NCBI GenBank assembly: GCA_022561095.1
Contig: JADFRV010000008.1
Location: 1-23,820 of the forward strand
Origin: Chloroflexota bacterium
GTDB lineage: Bacteria > Chloroflexota > Dehalococcoidia > SM23-28-2 > RBG-16-64-32
DNA length: 23,820 bases
Direction: 5' to 3'
How positions within the stretch are numbered: position 1 is the stretch's first letter; each line of letters starts with the position of its first letter. Position numbers and translations under genes: made by a program. The notes under the pieces were generated by a model, which worked only from the letters and a program-made list of their open reading frames with translations, had not been told where the DNA came from and did no database searches. Positions 7,486-13,959 of this stretch are shown piece after piece.

Positions 7486-8916
7486 CTAGCGGCTAAAGAT
7501 GTCATTCAGCCGCCGCAGCATACGGAAGATTGGTTTCTCGAGCTCGCCGTAGGTTGCCGCGGCGGCGAGCTGGGAAATGCTCGTCGAGAACGTTGGATAC
7601 ACTTGGATGAGGTTGACGATTTCGCGCGTGAGCCGCGCTCCGCGGCTTATCGCGAGCGTAAGCTGGCCGATCATCTCAGAGGCGCTCGGCGCCAGTATGT
7701 GTGCGCCTATGATTCGGAACCTGGAGTCCGTAACGATGACCGCCTTGCCTTCTGTCGCACTGTCGGTGCGGGCGCGATCTGAGTGGTCGAAGCCCCATTC
7801 GAAAACCCGCACCCCCCGTTCCCCCAACCTCTCACGCGCCTCTCTCGAGGTCATGCCGACATGCGCAAGTTCGGGGTCCGTAAAAGTGGTCCAAGGGACG
7901 AGGGTGGGGGCGCGCTGGGAGCCCGGATAGAACATGTTGCGGAGCGCAATCACGGCTTCGGCCGCGGCGCTGTGCGTGAACAGGAAGCGGCCGGCGCAGT
8001 CACCGGCGGCGTAGATCGACTTAACGCTGGTGCGCATCTTCTCATCGACGATAATGCCGCGCGGTCCCGTCTTAATACCTACGTGATCGAGCTCGATCGA
8101 CTCGATGTTCGGCTTACGTCCCGCCGCCAGGAAAACGTCCTCGGCGGACCAGGAGCGCTCCTCCTCTCCGATGCGGCCGTGCAGGACCTTGCCAGCGTCC
8201 TCGCGCGTCGCGCGGAAGCAGCAGACGTCCAGGCAGACGTCGACTCCCTCTTCGCGAAGCCTCTCCATTAGGATGTCGCAGACGGCGGGCTCTTCACGCT
8301 CGAGAATGCCGGGGAGCTGCTCTAACAGAACGATATTCACTCCAAGGCGGCACAAACCCTGCGCCATCTCCACCCCGGTGGGCCCAGCCCCGACGATCAG
8401 AAGTGAGGCCGGTGGGCGCTCCAACTCGAAGAGGCTTTCGCTGCTCAGGTAGCCTATTTCCGCCAGGCCTTCGGGCGGGTCTGCAGGGCGAGAACCCGTG
8501 CAGATGAGGATGTACCTCGTCGTCAGCGTGCGCTCGCCAACGCGTACGGTGTGCGCGTCGGCGAGCGTGGCGCCGCCGTAGATCAATTCGACACCCTGTT
8601 GGGTGAACTTCTCCGGGCTGTCGTCGCTCTCCGCGATGGCCGCCTGCGTCTCGCGGATCCGCTGCCAGATTGCCTTCGTGTCGAACTGCAGATCGGTGGG
8701 GGGAAGGCCATACTTGTCAGCGTGCCGAATGGTGTAGGCAGCTTTGGCGCTGGCTAAGAGCGCCTTGCTGGGGACACAGCCGGTCCACAGGCAATCGCCT
8801 CCGATACGCGCGCGCTCGACGAGCGCTGTCCGCACTCCCATCTTTGGAGCGGCCTCGCCGGCGACCATGCCAGCGGAGCCGGCGCCGATGATAACCAGAT
8901 CGAATTCGTACTTCAT
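7486..8916 (-). CDS. FAD-dependent pyridine nucleotide-disulfide oxidoreductase (MerA/Lpd-like)
   Basis: A 476-residue flavoprotein of the dihydrolipoamide dehydrogenase/mercuric reductase fold. It shows the FAD motif DLVIIGAGSAG at the N-terminus, the redox-active pair in GGDCLWTGCVPSK (Cys42, Cys47), the NAD(P) motif LLIVGAGPTGVEMA, and SIYAAGDCAG for FAD. At the C-terminal dimer interface, where Lpd and MerA have a His-Glu base in a segment like HPTxSE, this protein reads YPTFSTSISQLA, so both His and Glu are missing. No N-terminal metal-binding domain is present. It is probably not a true dihydrolipoamide dehydrogenase; the substrate is unknown. GGGAGGAAACG before the ATG fixes the start. 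It is 81 bases after degV. Confidence 0.88.
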   Translation of the reverse strand: MKYEFDLVIIGAGSAGMVAGEAAPKMGVRTALVERARIGGDCLWTGCVPSKALLASAKAAYTIRHADKYGLPPTDLQFDTKAIWQRIRETQAAIAESDDSPEKFTQQGVELIYGGATLADAHTVRVGERTLTTRYILICTGSRPADPPEGLAEIGYLSSESLFELERPPASLLIVGAGPTGVEMAQGLCRLGVNIVLLEQLPGILEREEPAVCDILMERLREEGVDVCLDVCCFRATREDAGKVLHGRIGEEERSWSAEDVFLAAGRKPNIESIELDHVGIKTGPRGIIVDEKMRTSVKSIYAAGDCAGRFLFTHSAAAEAVIALRNMFYPGSQRAPTLVPWTTFTDPELAHVGMTSREARERLGERGVRVFEWGFDHSDRARTDSATEGKAVIVTDSRFRIIGAHILAPSASEMIGQLTLAISRGARLTREIVNLIQVYPTFSTSISQLAAAATYGELEKPIFRMLRRLNDIFSR

Positions 8917-8997
8917 CGTTTCCTCCCGGGCTCAAAGAGGTAGAAAAAGCGGAAGCGTTCGTGCGATCCGTGTTTCCACATGATGCGCGGTGCGAGC

Positions 8998-9852
8998 TTA
9001 CACTAGAACAGGCCGTGCGACGAAGGCGGCGCCCGCGGTGCCCGCGCCCGTATGGGCGCCGACGGTCGGTCCCACGACATAGTCCACGATCTCACCGATG
9101 CCGGTCATCGTCTCCACCCGGGAGCGCAGCGCCCGTGCGATCTCCGGCGCAGCGCCCTGGCCGATGCCGACACGCAGCTCGCGGCCGCCGGCTCCGTTCG
9201 CGGCGGATTTGATCTGCGCGGCCATGGTGTCGACCGCTTCGTCCAGCGTCTTCGCCGTGCCGAGAATCCTTACTCCGCTTTCGGCGAGCGCGAGCACGGG
9301 CACGCCAGCCGCACCAGTGTCGCCTTCGAAGGCCAGACGACCGCCACGCTCAAGCAGGTCCAGCGCCTTGACTACGAACGTGTTACCCACAGCCGCGGAA
9401 GCAGCCCTAGCACTCTCAACAGCAACTTCGACGGTCGCGCCGGCGGCAAGCGCGTCTATCGCTTCCCAGGCGCAGAGTCCCTCGGGAAACGAGGCCTGGG
9501 AAGTGTCCACGATCGTCACAGGGATCGGCGACGACTCCGACGCCAGCTTCGCGGACTGAACTGTCCCGGAGAGTTTAGATCCTATGTGGATGGAGAGTAC
9601 GCGCTCAGCGCCTCCCCCGGCGGCTCGCTCGTAGCATTCGAGGAGACGCCCGGGTGAGGGCTGTGACGTCGACACAGACTGAGCAGCATCGAGACGCTCG
9701 TAGAACTCGTCGGCTGTGATGTCGATACCTTCAAGATACTCATGGCCGTCGAGCACGACGGTGAGGGGCGCCACGAGCACGCCATGGCGCTCGATCAGCG
9801 ACTGCGGCAGGTAAGCCGCCGAGTCGACGACGACAGCCGTCGTACCGATCAT
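8998..9852 (-). CDS. DegV-family fatty-acid-binding protein
   Basis: A 284-residue protein with the DegV layout: VVVDSAAYLP at the N-terminus, STSQPSPG near residue 61, the second-lobe start HIGSKLSGT, and GPTVGAHTGAGTAG close to the C-terminus. DegV/FakB proteins bind a long-chain fatty acid and can present it to a fatty-acid kinase (FakA) for phosphorylation. No fakA is in the window. Its start overlaps the thioesterase stop in ATGA, and plsY, which uses acyl-phosphate, lies in the same operon. That context supports a role in routing fatty acid to phospholipid. Confidence 0.92.
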   Translation of the reverse strand: MIGTTAVVVDSAAYLPQSLIERHGVLVAPLTVVLDGHEYLEGIDITADEFYERLDAAQSVSTSQPSPGRLLECYERAAGGGAERVLSIHIGSKLSGTVQSAKLASESSPIPVTIVDTSQASFPEGLCAWEAIDALAAGATVEVAVESARAASAAVGNTFVVKALDLLERGGRLAFEGDTGAAGVPVLALAESGVRILGTAKTLDEAVDTMAAQIKSAANGAGGRELRVGIGQGAAPEIARALRSRVETMTGIGEIVDYVVGPTVGAHTGAGTAGAAFVARPVLV

Positions 9853-10340
9853 TCCACGTCCTCGGTGTAGCGTGCCGCCGTCTCAGCACCGGCGCCGAGC
9901 GCCGACTCAGCCTCCTCAACGGTGAGGACGATGTAGCTCGCGCTCGCCGCAACGCAGAGCTTGCCCTCGGGATTGCGCAGCTCGGCGCGGGCCATGAGTG
10001 AGCGGCCTTCGAAAGACTCAACCCAGGCTTGAACTTCGTGGGCCACGCCGATAGGCACGGGGCGAATGAACTCCACCTCCGCTTTGCGGGTAAGCCCGAA
10101 GCGCTCCTTCATCGCGATGATTGCCCACGCCATGGCTTCGTCGAGGACAGCCATGGTGACGCCGCCGTGGGCGTAGTTGGGTGCTCCCGAGTGGTCAGCC
10201 GAAGGGACGAACTCGGCGACAACGCGATTTAGTTCGTCGTCCAGGAAGAAACGCTGGCGGAGGCCACCCTCGTTGTCCTGATCACACACGAAGCAGCGTG
10301 TGTCGAAGGCGAAGGTGTTCGTGAGCGGTCTACGAGACAT
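9849..10340 (-). CDS. Hotdog-fold acyl-CoA thioesterase (PaaI-like)
   Basis: A 163-residue hotdog protein. YAHGGVTMAVLDEAMAW holds the conserved HGG and the following acidic residue of the PaaI/4HBT-type active site, and the central strand is AEVEFIRPVPIG. The N-terminal CFVCDQDNEGGL is a conserved cysteine segment seen in a subgroup of these enzymes. It probably hydrolyses an acyl-CoA to free acid; the chain length is not readable. It overlaps plsY by 11 bases upstream and degV by 4 bases downstream, so the three are likely co-translated. Confidence 0.88.
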   Translation of the reverse strand: MSRRPLTNTFAFDTRCFVCDQDNEGGLRQRFFLDDELNRVVAEFVPSADHSGAPNYAHGGVTMAVLDEAMAWAIIAMKERFGLTRKAEVEFIRPVPIGVAHEVQAWVESFEGRSLMARAELRNPEGKLCVAASASYIVLTVEEAESALGAGAETAARYTEDVE

Positions 10341-11055
10341 CTCCCGCCCCCGCTTCGGTGAGCTGCTCAGGCGCTTTGGGCTTCATCTCACTCTCAGATG
10401 GCATCGCTGGCGCGGTCAGGAAACGGTAAGCGATGACGCCGCTCGTGGCGAAAGCGTAGAGTGGCAGACCGAGCGTCGGCTTCGGGCCCCAGAGATTGCC
10501 CTTGCTTTTATGCCACCAGTAGATGGCGGCGGCGCTGAATACGCCTGACGCCAAATAGGTCCCTATGCGTGCGGCTGGCTGGCCGTCGGGCCCAGCGGCC
10601 GGGTAGGGGCGGCCTTTCGATATGAAAAACGTGGCTGCAGCGACCGTCAGGTCGAACGGCGCGTAAGCCGGAAAGCAAACGAGGGAGCTGCCGAAGCTCG
10701 TGGCCACGCCCTTACCGCCGCGGAATCCGCTCCAGGCCGGGTAACAATGACCCACCACCGCCGTCGTGCCGGCGGCATAGGCCCCGTTGTCTCCGGCCAG
10801 CGCCTTTCCAACCACGCAGGCGGCCGCCCCCTTGATCATGTCGCCGGCGAGGACGATTAGCCCCCAGTTGCGACCGAGGAGCTTGCCGGCGTTAAGCGCG
10901 CCGGGGTTCCCTGAGCCTGCCTTCCGCAGGTCGTCGCCGGCGCCGCCGCTACGGCGCTTCACGTACTTCGCAACAAGGTCCGCCGTGGGAAAGCTGCCGA
11001 CCAGGTAACCCAGAAGGCCGGCGCCCAGAAGGCTGCTTTTTGAAGCTCTTCTCAT
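10330..11055 (-). CDS. plsY: Glycerol-3-phosphate acyltransferase PlsY
   Basis: A membrane acyltransferase that moves acyl from acyl-phosphate to the sn-1 position of glycerol-3-phosphate, the first step of phospholipid synthesis. It shows the three conserved loops: LVGSFPTADLVAK (about residues 19-30), GSGNPGALNAGK (about 48-58), and GHCYPAWSGFRGGKGVATS (about 102-120). At 241 residues it is longer than the usual 190-215, because of a loop (SKGRPYPAAGPDGQP) and a hydrophilic tail. It overlaps the DM13 remnant by 4 bases at its start. It may be a second plsY brought in with the island. Confidence 0.93.
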   Translation of the reverse strand: MRRASKSSLLGAGLLGYLVGSFPTADLVAKYVKRRSGGAGDDLRKAGSGNPGALNAGKLLGRNWGLIVLAGDMIKGAAACVVGKALAGDNGAYAAGTTAVVGHCYPAWSGFRGGKGVATSFGSSLVCFPAYAPFDLTVAAATFFISKGRPYPAAGPDGQPAARIGTYLASGVFSAAAIYWWHKSKGNLWGPKPTLGLPLYAFATSGVIAYRFLTAPAMPSESEMKPKAPEQLTEAGAGDVS

Positions 11056-11306
11056 CGCGCCTCGATCAGTGGCGCCACCGCGAACAGCACAGAGAAACGT
11101 CTGCGGTACACGATGGCGCTCTGGAACTGCGAAACATCCAGGCCCGGCGGGACCTCGTAGTTGAAGGCGCCGTCGATCGCCTTCAGATCACCGAGATTGA
11201 CCGCCCCGTGGGCGACCGTCCGCGGTTGCAGCGCCAGGAAGCGTTCAACGGCGGCAGCGGCGATATCCGGCGCGACGATGAGTTCCGGTTTCCTGTCAGG
11301 AGCCAT
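11052..11306 (-). pseudogene. DM13-domain protein, 5'-truncated next to the attachment repeat
   Basis: The 84-residue frame from the ATG at 11306 ends with a clear DM13 C-terminal half: GAVNLGDLKAIDGAFNYEVP then VSQFQSAIVYRRRFSVLFAVAPL. The N-terminal half of the domain, which normally runs up to a TNGPDL-like segment, is absent: the frame opens directly with PDRKPELIVAPDI. The frame stays open upstream to 11426, but those residues (LTPRRSEVRVLHRPP) are only the translated tRNA-Val fragment at 11366-11415, so they are not native. There is no good ribosome site before 11306 or the alternative ATG at 11327. I infer that recombination at the repeat removed the 5' part. Confidence 0.6.
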
Positions 11307-11351
11307 GGCTGAGAATGATGAGCACATTTCTAACGCTCTACAGGGCCGCTC

Positions 11352-11415
11352 ACAGACACGATTTACTGGTGGGCGATGGAGGACTCGAACCTCCGACCTT
11401 CTCGGTGTAAGCGAG
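11352..11415 (-). repeat. Middle partial copy of tRNA-Val 3' half (candidate attR)
   Basis: 64 bases identical to 12708-12771 except for one position (C11357/T12713). The match covers 14 bases beyond the CCA end, the T arm, the variable loop and the anticodon loop, and stops inside the 5' strand of the anticodon stem. This is the break point expected for an integrase that crosses over in the anticodon region. Past 11415 the sequence leaves the tRNA and shares a 14-base arm with the copy at 7392. Confidence 0.9.
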
Positions 11416-11505
11416 CTTGCCCCCATCCCCGTTCACCCCATGCTATCCCGATTCGTACCTAGAGTCACTAGCTCCCATCCCGCTTCGTCCCGCCTTTTCA
11501 CGTCC

Positions 11506-11540
11506 CTGCTAACCACTCGCGTTAGCAAAACGGTTAGCAG
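11506..11540. promoter_or_regulatory. Cluster of GTTAGC repeats (possible recombinase or repressor sites)
   Basis: CTGCTAACC at 11506-11514 and its exact reverse complement GGTTAGCAG at 11532-11540 flank a third GTTAGC at 11521-11526, just before the ATG at 11543. The 11-mer AACGGTTAGCA recurs at 12652-12662, at the end of the recombinase remnant. The pairing of sites at both ends of the element fits arm-type binding sites, or an operator for the zinc-finger ORF. Confidence 0.4.
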
Positions 11541-11542
11541 AA

Positions 11543-11758
11543 ATGTCTAAGCGCCCCTGCCTCTGCGGCTGCGGTAGATCGGTAACGGGCCGAAAGACAA
11601 AACTATACTACTCCCGCGCCTACGCCAAGCGAGCGGAGAGGATGGGCGTCTCAGGCCCCCGCCCTCGCCACACAGCCGTTGTTAAGGCAGCCCAGATAGC
11701 CGAGAACCCGCCCCAGGGGAGCAAACCAGTGTCCCTCTGGGTAGGGGTGTCGCAGTAA
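11543..11758 (+). CDS. Small degenerate CGCG-type zinc-finger protein of the element
   Basis: A 71-residue basic protein. The N-terminus RPCLCGCGRSVTGRKTKLYY resembles the short C-x-C-G-C-G zinc-ribbon proteins common in phage and integrative elements. In those the second ligand pair follows as YCSxxC; here it reads YYSRAY, so both later cysteines are replaced by Tyr and zinc binding is probably lost. The C-terminus is low-complexity. No clear ribosome site is seen; the GTTAGC palindrome lies directly upstream. It is probably a decaying element gene rather than a working host gene. Confidence 0.5.
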   Translation: MSKRPCLCGCGRSVTGRKTKLYYSRAYAKRAERMGVSGPRPRHTAVVKAAQIAENPPQGSKPVSLWVGVSQ

Positions 11759-11772
11759 GAGATACGAAACAG

Positions 11773-11904
11773 CCTGTCTTCTGTCTCTGCGGTCGCGGCC
11801 CGCTGCCCCGCCTATTTGGGCCTGTTCAAGTTAGCGTCTGGTGCGCCGACTGCGTACAGGCTGAACGCCGCCCCTGCGGGAGCCGCCCGGCCTGGCACGG
11901 TTGA
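11773..11904 (+). pseudogene. Cys-rich coding remnant in another frame
   Basis: This frame reads PVFCLCGRGPLPRLFG, then VWCADCVQAERRPCG, to a TGA at 11902. It has five cysteines in CxC and CxxC spacing, like the zinc-ribbon ORF just upstream but in a different frame, and no start codon is visible close by. It may be the frameshifted continuation of 11543-11758 or a second broken zinc-finger gene. The rest of 11905-12080 shows no gene I can support. Confidence 0.35.
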
Positions 11905-12080
11905 GTACCGCCAAGAACGTCTGCACGTTCGTGAATGCCTTCAGGCCCTCGCTAACGAGAAGTAGGTACGAATATACCTAGCATCAGCCATGCCCTAACT
12001 CTTCCCCCGCGCACATACTTACAATGGCTTGGAGGGTCGCCCGCTGCCAAGAGCTTTCAGCGGTGGGATGGGGAGAGACC

Positions 12081-12103
12081 CTCTGAGCCCAACGGGTCCA
12101 GAG
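12081..12103 (+). other. Hairpin in the leader of the winged-helix gene
   Basis: CTCTG-A-GCCC, loop AAC, GGGT-C-CAGAG forms a nine-pair hairpin with one 1x1 internal mismatch and one G-T pair, 31 bases before the GTG start at 12135. It may be a leader structure or attenuator. No known RNA family is recognised. Confidence 0.3.
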
Positions 12104-12134
12104 ATGATGGACACCACAAGGATAGGGGTTCGAC

Positions 12135-12479
12135 GTGCGGCAACCGCAATACTATTCCGTATCCGAGAACGGCTGGCACCACGTATCCAGCCACGGCACC
12201 GTGCTGTTCTGTATCGCAGCAAACCAGGCCTGTACTATAAACGACCTCTCCGTAACTCTCTTCCTGACACGCCGCACGGTGTGGGGTATCGTCGCCGGCC
12301 TGCGTCGAACTGGCATGCTCCATGTCCGCAAGAGCGGTCGCAGCCTTCGCTACTCCGTCAACCTCGACGCACCGTTTCGTCATCCGGTACTTAAGGGAAT
12401 CACTTTGCGCCACGTCCTAGGGAAAATCGTGGAAATGGCGCAAGGCGACCCCACGATCCGACTGGCAAAGCCCCGTTGA
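12135..12479 (+). CDS. Winged helix-turn-helix (MarR/ArsR-like) transcriptional regulator
   Basis: A 114-residue DNA-binding protein. HGTVLFCIAANQACTINDLS forms the first helices, LFLTRRTVWGIVAGLRRTGM is the recognition helix region, and LHVRKSGRSLRYSVN is the wing. The tail DAPFRHPVLKGITLRHVL resembles the FRHP-containing C-terminus of a widespread single-domain wHTH group. The GTG start has AGGGG seven bases upstream. Its TGA stop overlaps the first codon of the recombinase remnant by two bases. In the element it may have controlled excision or cargo genes; the target is unknown. It is the only intact-looking gene of the inner element. Confidence 0.7.
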   Translation: MRQPQYYSVSENGWHHVSSHGTVLFCIAANQACTINDLSVTLFLTRRTVWGIVAGLRRTGMLHVRKSGRSLRYSVNLDAPFRHPVLKGITLRHVLGKIVEMAQGDPTIRLAKPR

Positions 12480-12660
12480 CACCCGCCACGCCCACGCCAG
12501 CCTCATGCTCCAACAGGGCACCCATCCGAAAATCGTCTCTGAACGCCTGGGGCATAGCGGCGTCGGGATCACATTGAACCTCTACAGCCACGTCACACCT
12601 GGCCTACAGGAGCAGGCAGCGGCGGGACTAGACCGGCTGGTGAGAAGGGCCAACGGTTAG
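12478..12660 (+). pseudogene. Tyrosine recombinase (integrase) C-terminal remnant
   Basis: The last 60 codons of a phage-type integrase: DTRHAHASLMLQQGTHPKIV, SERLGHSGVGITLNLYSHV, then a helical tail to TAG at 12658. The second catalytic Arg (RHAHAS), the His of LGHS and the nucleophilic Tyr (LYSHV) are present. The usual HDxRH reads VDTRH here, so the first His of that motif is lost. The DNA-binding domains, Arg I and the core are missing, and the frame begins at the stop of the wHTH gene, with no start codon before an internal Met. It cannot encode an active recombinase. Confidence 0.85.
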
Positions 12661-12707
12661 CAAACGCTGATAATGCTGCACAACGACAACGCGGGAAATG
12701 GCCTGAA

Positions 12708-12771
12708 ACAGATACGATTTACTGGTGGGCGATGGAGGACTCGAACCTCCGACCTTCTCGGTGTAAGCGAG
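12708..12771 (-). repeat. Inner repeat copy within the intact tRNA-Val (candidate attL)
   Basis: This is the partner of 11352-11415. It covers the 3' part of the tRNA plus the first bases beyond CCA. The intact tRNA would have been rebuilt by the element supplying this 3' half. Confidence 0.85.
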
Positions 12772-12799
12772 ACGCTCTAACCAACTGAGCTAATCGCCC
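12723..12799 (-). tRNA. tRNA-Val(UAC)
   Basis: Read on the minus strand, the acceptor stem GGGCGAT pairs with ATCGCCC. The D stem is GCTC/GAGC, the anticodon stem TCTCG/CGAGA with loop CTTACAC gives anticodon TAC, and the T stem is GGAGG/CCTCC with loop TTCGAGT. Discriminator A and an encoded CCA follow. All arms fold without mismatch, so the gene looks functional. Confidence 0.96.
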
Positions 12800-12975
12800 A
12801 CCTCAACTGAACTTCAGCTGAACGTTGGCCTGCCTGAGGCGGCAACCATACACCTGAATTGTAGCCGTCTCACCCTGGGCTCCACAACCGCCAACCTGTC
12901 GGCATATCGCCTCCACGCCGCCGCGGTGGTATCCTTACACTCGTTGTCGGGCCGACGATCCAAGGAGTCTCCCAA

Positions 12976-13410
12976 ATGAAGATCTACCTCTCCACCGCCA
13001 TTACGCGCGGTCGCCGTGAGTACGTCGATGCGGTCAGCAGGATCCGTGATGCACTCAAGGACGCCGGCGTGGAGGTGTTGAACGAAAGAGTCACCGACCC
13101 CAACTTCCCCACCCCCCAAACGGACCGCGCTCAGACGATGCGGGAGCTATCCGGATGGCTGGAAGAGGCGGACGCCCTCATCGCCGAAGCGACGATCTCC
13201 AGCACCGGAGTGGGCTGTGAACTGACGTCTGTGCAGATGCAGGGTAAGCCGGTGCTGCTCCTGTACGATGCCCAGTTCGGCTTCCGCATCTCGGATTGGG
13301 TCACCCTCAGCCCGGACAAGAATGTTAAGGCCTGCCCCTACCGAGACCAGACCGAGATCGAACGCGTGGTGAAGGAGTTCGTAGGCAAGCTGAGCGGGGC
13401 TAAGAGCTAG
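12976..13410 (+). CDS. Nucleoside 2-deoxyribosyltransferase-like / DNPH1-like nucleotide hydrolase
   Basis: A 144-residue Rossmann-like protein. KIYLSTAITRGRREY at the N-terminus fits the phosphate/nucleoside-binding strand of the family. ADALIAEATISSTGVGCELT matches the conserved segment A-E-x-S/T-x-x-S-x-G-V-G-x-E that holds the active-site Glu. DNPH1 members cleave the N-glycosidic bond of deoxynucleoside monophosphates such as hydroxymethyl-dUMP. AGGAG eight bases before the ATG fixes the start. It begins just outside the tRNA-Val locus, in 176 bases that otherwise hold only a TTCAGCTGAA palindrome (12813-12822). Confidence 0.8.
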   Translation: MKIYLSTAITRGRREYVDAVSRIRDALKDAGVEVLNERVTDPNFPTPQTDRAQTMRELSGWLEEADALIAEATISSTGVGCELTSVQMQGKPVLLLYDAQFGFRISDWVTLSPDKNVKACPYRDQTEIERVVKEFVGKLSGAKS

Positions 13411-13421
13411 GCGATCAGTGA

Positions 13422-13829
13422 TTAGGCGCTGCGGAAGAGGGAAGAGAACCTGACCGGAGTGACATTCTCGGCGGTGGCAGGGGCCTCCGCTTCTTCCGTC
13501 ATCTCATCCTCGGGCGGCTCTTGATTACGGCTTGGCGCCACCGCTACGTCGGCGGCGGGCTCGTCGGCCTTACCCTCGCGGCTCTTGCTCTCAGGCGCGG
13601 GCCGTCGCGTCCCTTCGCTGCTTCCGTCTACAAGCGCGACGACTGGGCGGTGGCTGATCTGGAACTCGCTTGACCTACCGTTGAACACGCGGATGCGACT
13701 CTCGTCGAAGCCGGCCTCAAGGAGCGTCTCCACAAGCCGCTCCGCTTTCTGCGGATCGTCCAGGATGGAGATCTCACCGTGCTTGCTGTCGTCCTTGTCG
13801 CTAACCAGAACTATGATCGTTTCGTCCAT
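13422..13829 (-). CDS. Hypothetical acidic protein with alpha/beta N-terminus and disordered tail
   Basis: A 135-residue protein I do not recognise. The preferred start at 13829 (MDETIIVLVSDKDD) has GAGG about seven bases upstream; a longer frame begins at 13880. Residues 1-70 predict a small alpha/beta fold: EISILDDPQKAERLVETLLE, AGFDESRIRVFNGRSSEFQI, then PVVALVDG. The arrangement of a helix, AGFDESRIRVF and a strand resembles stress-protein domains of the YflT type, but the match is weak. The rest is Pro/Glu/Ala-rich and probably disordered. It converges with the DNPH1-like gene with an 11-base gap. Confidence 0.6.
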   Translation of the reverse strand: MDETIIVLVSDKDDSKHGEISILDDPQKAERLVETLLEAGFDESRIRVFNGRSSEFQISHRPVVALVDGSSEGTRRPAPESKSREGKADEPAADVAVAPSRNQEPPEDEMTEEAEAPATAENVTPVRFSSLFRSA

Positions 13830-13959
13830 CAACGGCCTCGCTCCCTTGATAGGGGATGAAGATTCCCTCCACCCGCTCAAAACTAGGACGCTGTGGCCTC
13901 AGACTTGTTACGCCATGCACACCTCTAGTGCCTGAATCCTTGCAGATTAGCCAGCAACT

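Larger units (their letters stand above)
7392..11415. mobile_element. Putative outer integrated segment bounded by tRNA-Val-derived repeats
   Basis: The block lies between two partial copies of the tRNA-Val 3' half in direct orientation. It holds five minus-strand genes: flavin disulfide reductase, DegV, thioesterase, PlsY, truncated DM13. No integrase is present inside. The gene content is metabolic, so the block could be cargo left after loss of the mobility genes. The alternative is ancestral chromosome flanked by a repeat duplicated by another route. Confidence 0.45.
11352..12771. mobile_element. Decayed 1.36-kb integrated element at tRNA-Val
   Basis: The direct repeats 11352-11415 and 12708-12771 are 1356 bases apart. 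The interior holds a degenerate zinc-finger ORF, a Cys-rich fragment, a winged-helix regulator and the C-terminal tail of a tyrosine recombinase ending about 60 bases from the tRNA. An integrase next to the reconstituted tRNA is the normal layout for integrative elements. The absence of most of the recombinase marks it as a relic. Confidence 0.75.

Noticed and set aside
11366..11415. Second tRNA-Val gene
   Set aside because: Lacks the acceptor 5' strand, D arm and most of the anticodon 5' stem; only the 3' half is present.
11307..11426. Longer 124-residue start for the DM13 frame
   Set aside because: The extra N-terminal residues are translated tRNA-Val sequence and have no ribosome site; not native protein.
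12813..12822. TTCAGCTGAA palindrome as an operator of the DNPH1-like gene
   Set aside because: A 10-base palindrome 150 bases from the start with no promoter next to it; too little support.
13422..13829. Secreted or membrane protein call for the acidic hypothetical gene
   Set aside because: No signal peptide or hydrophobic helix is present.
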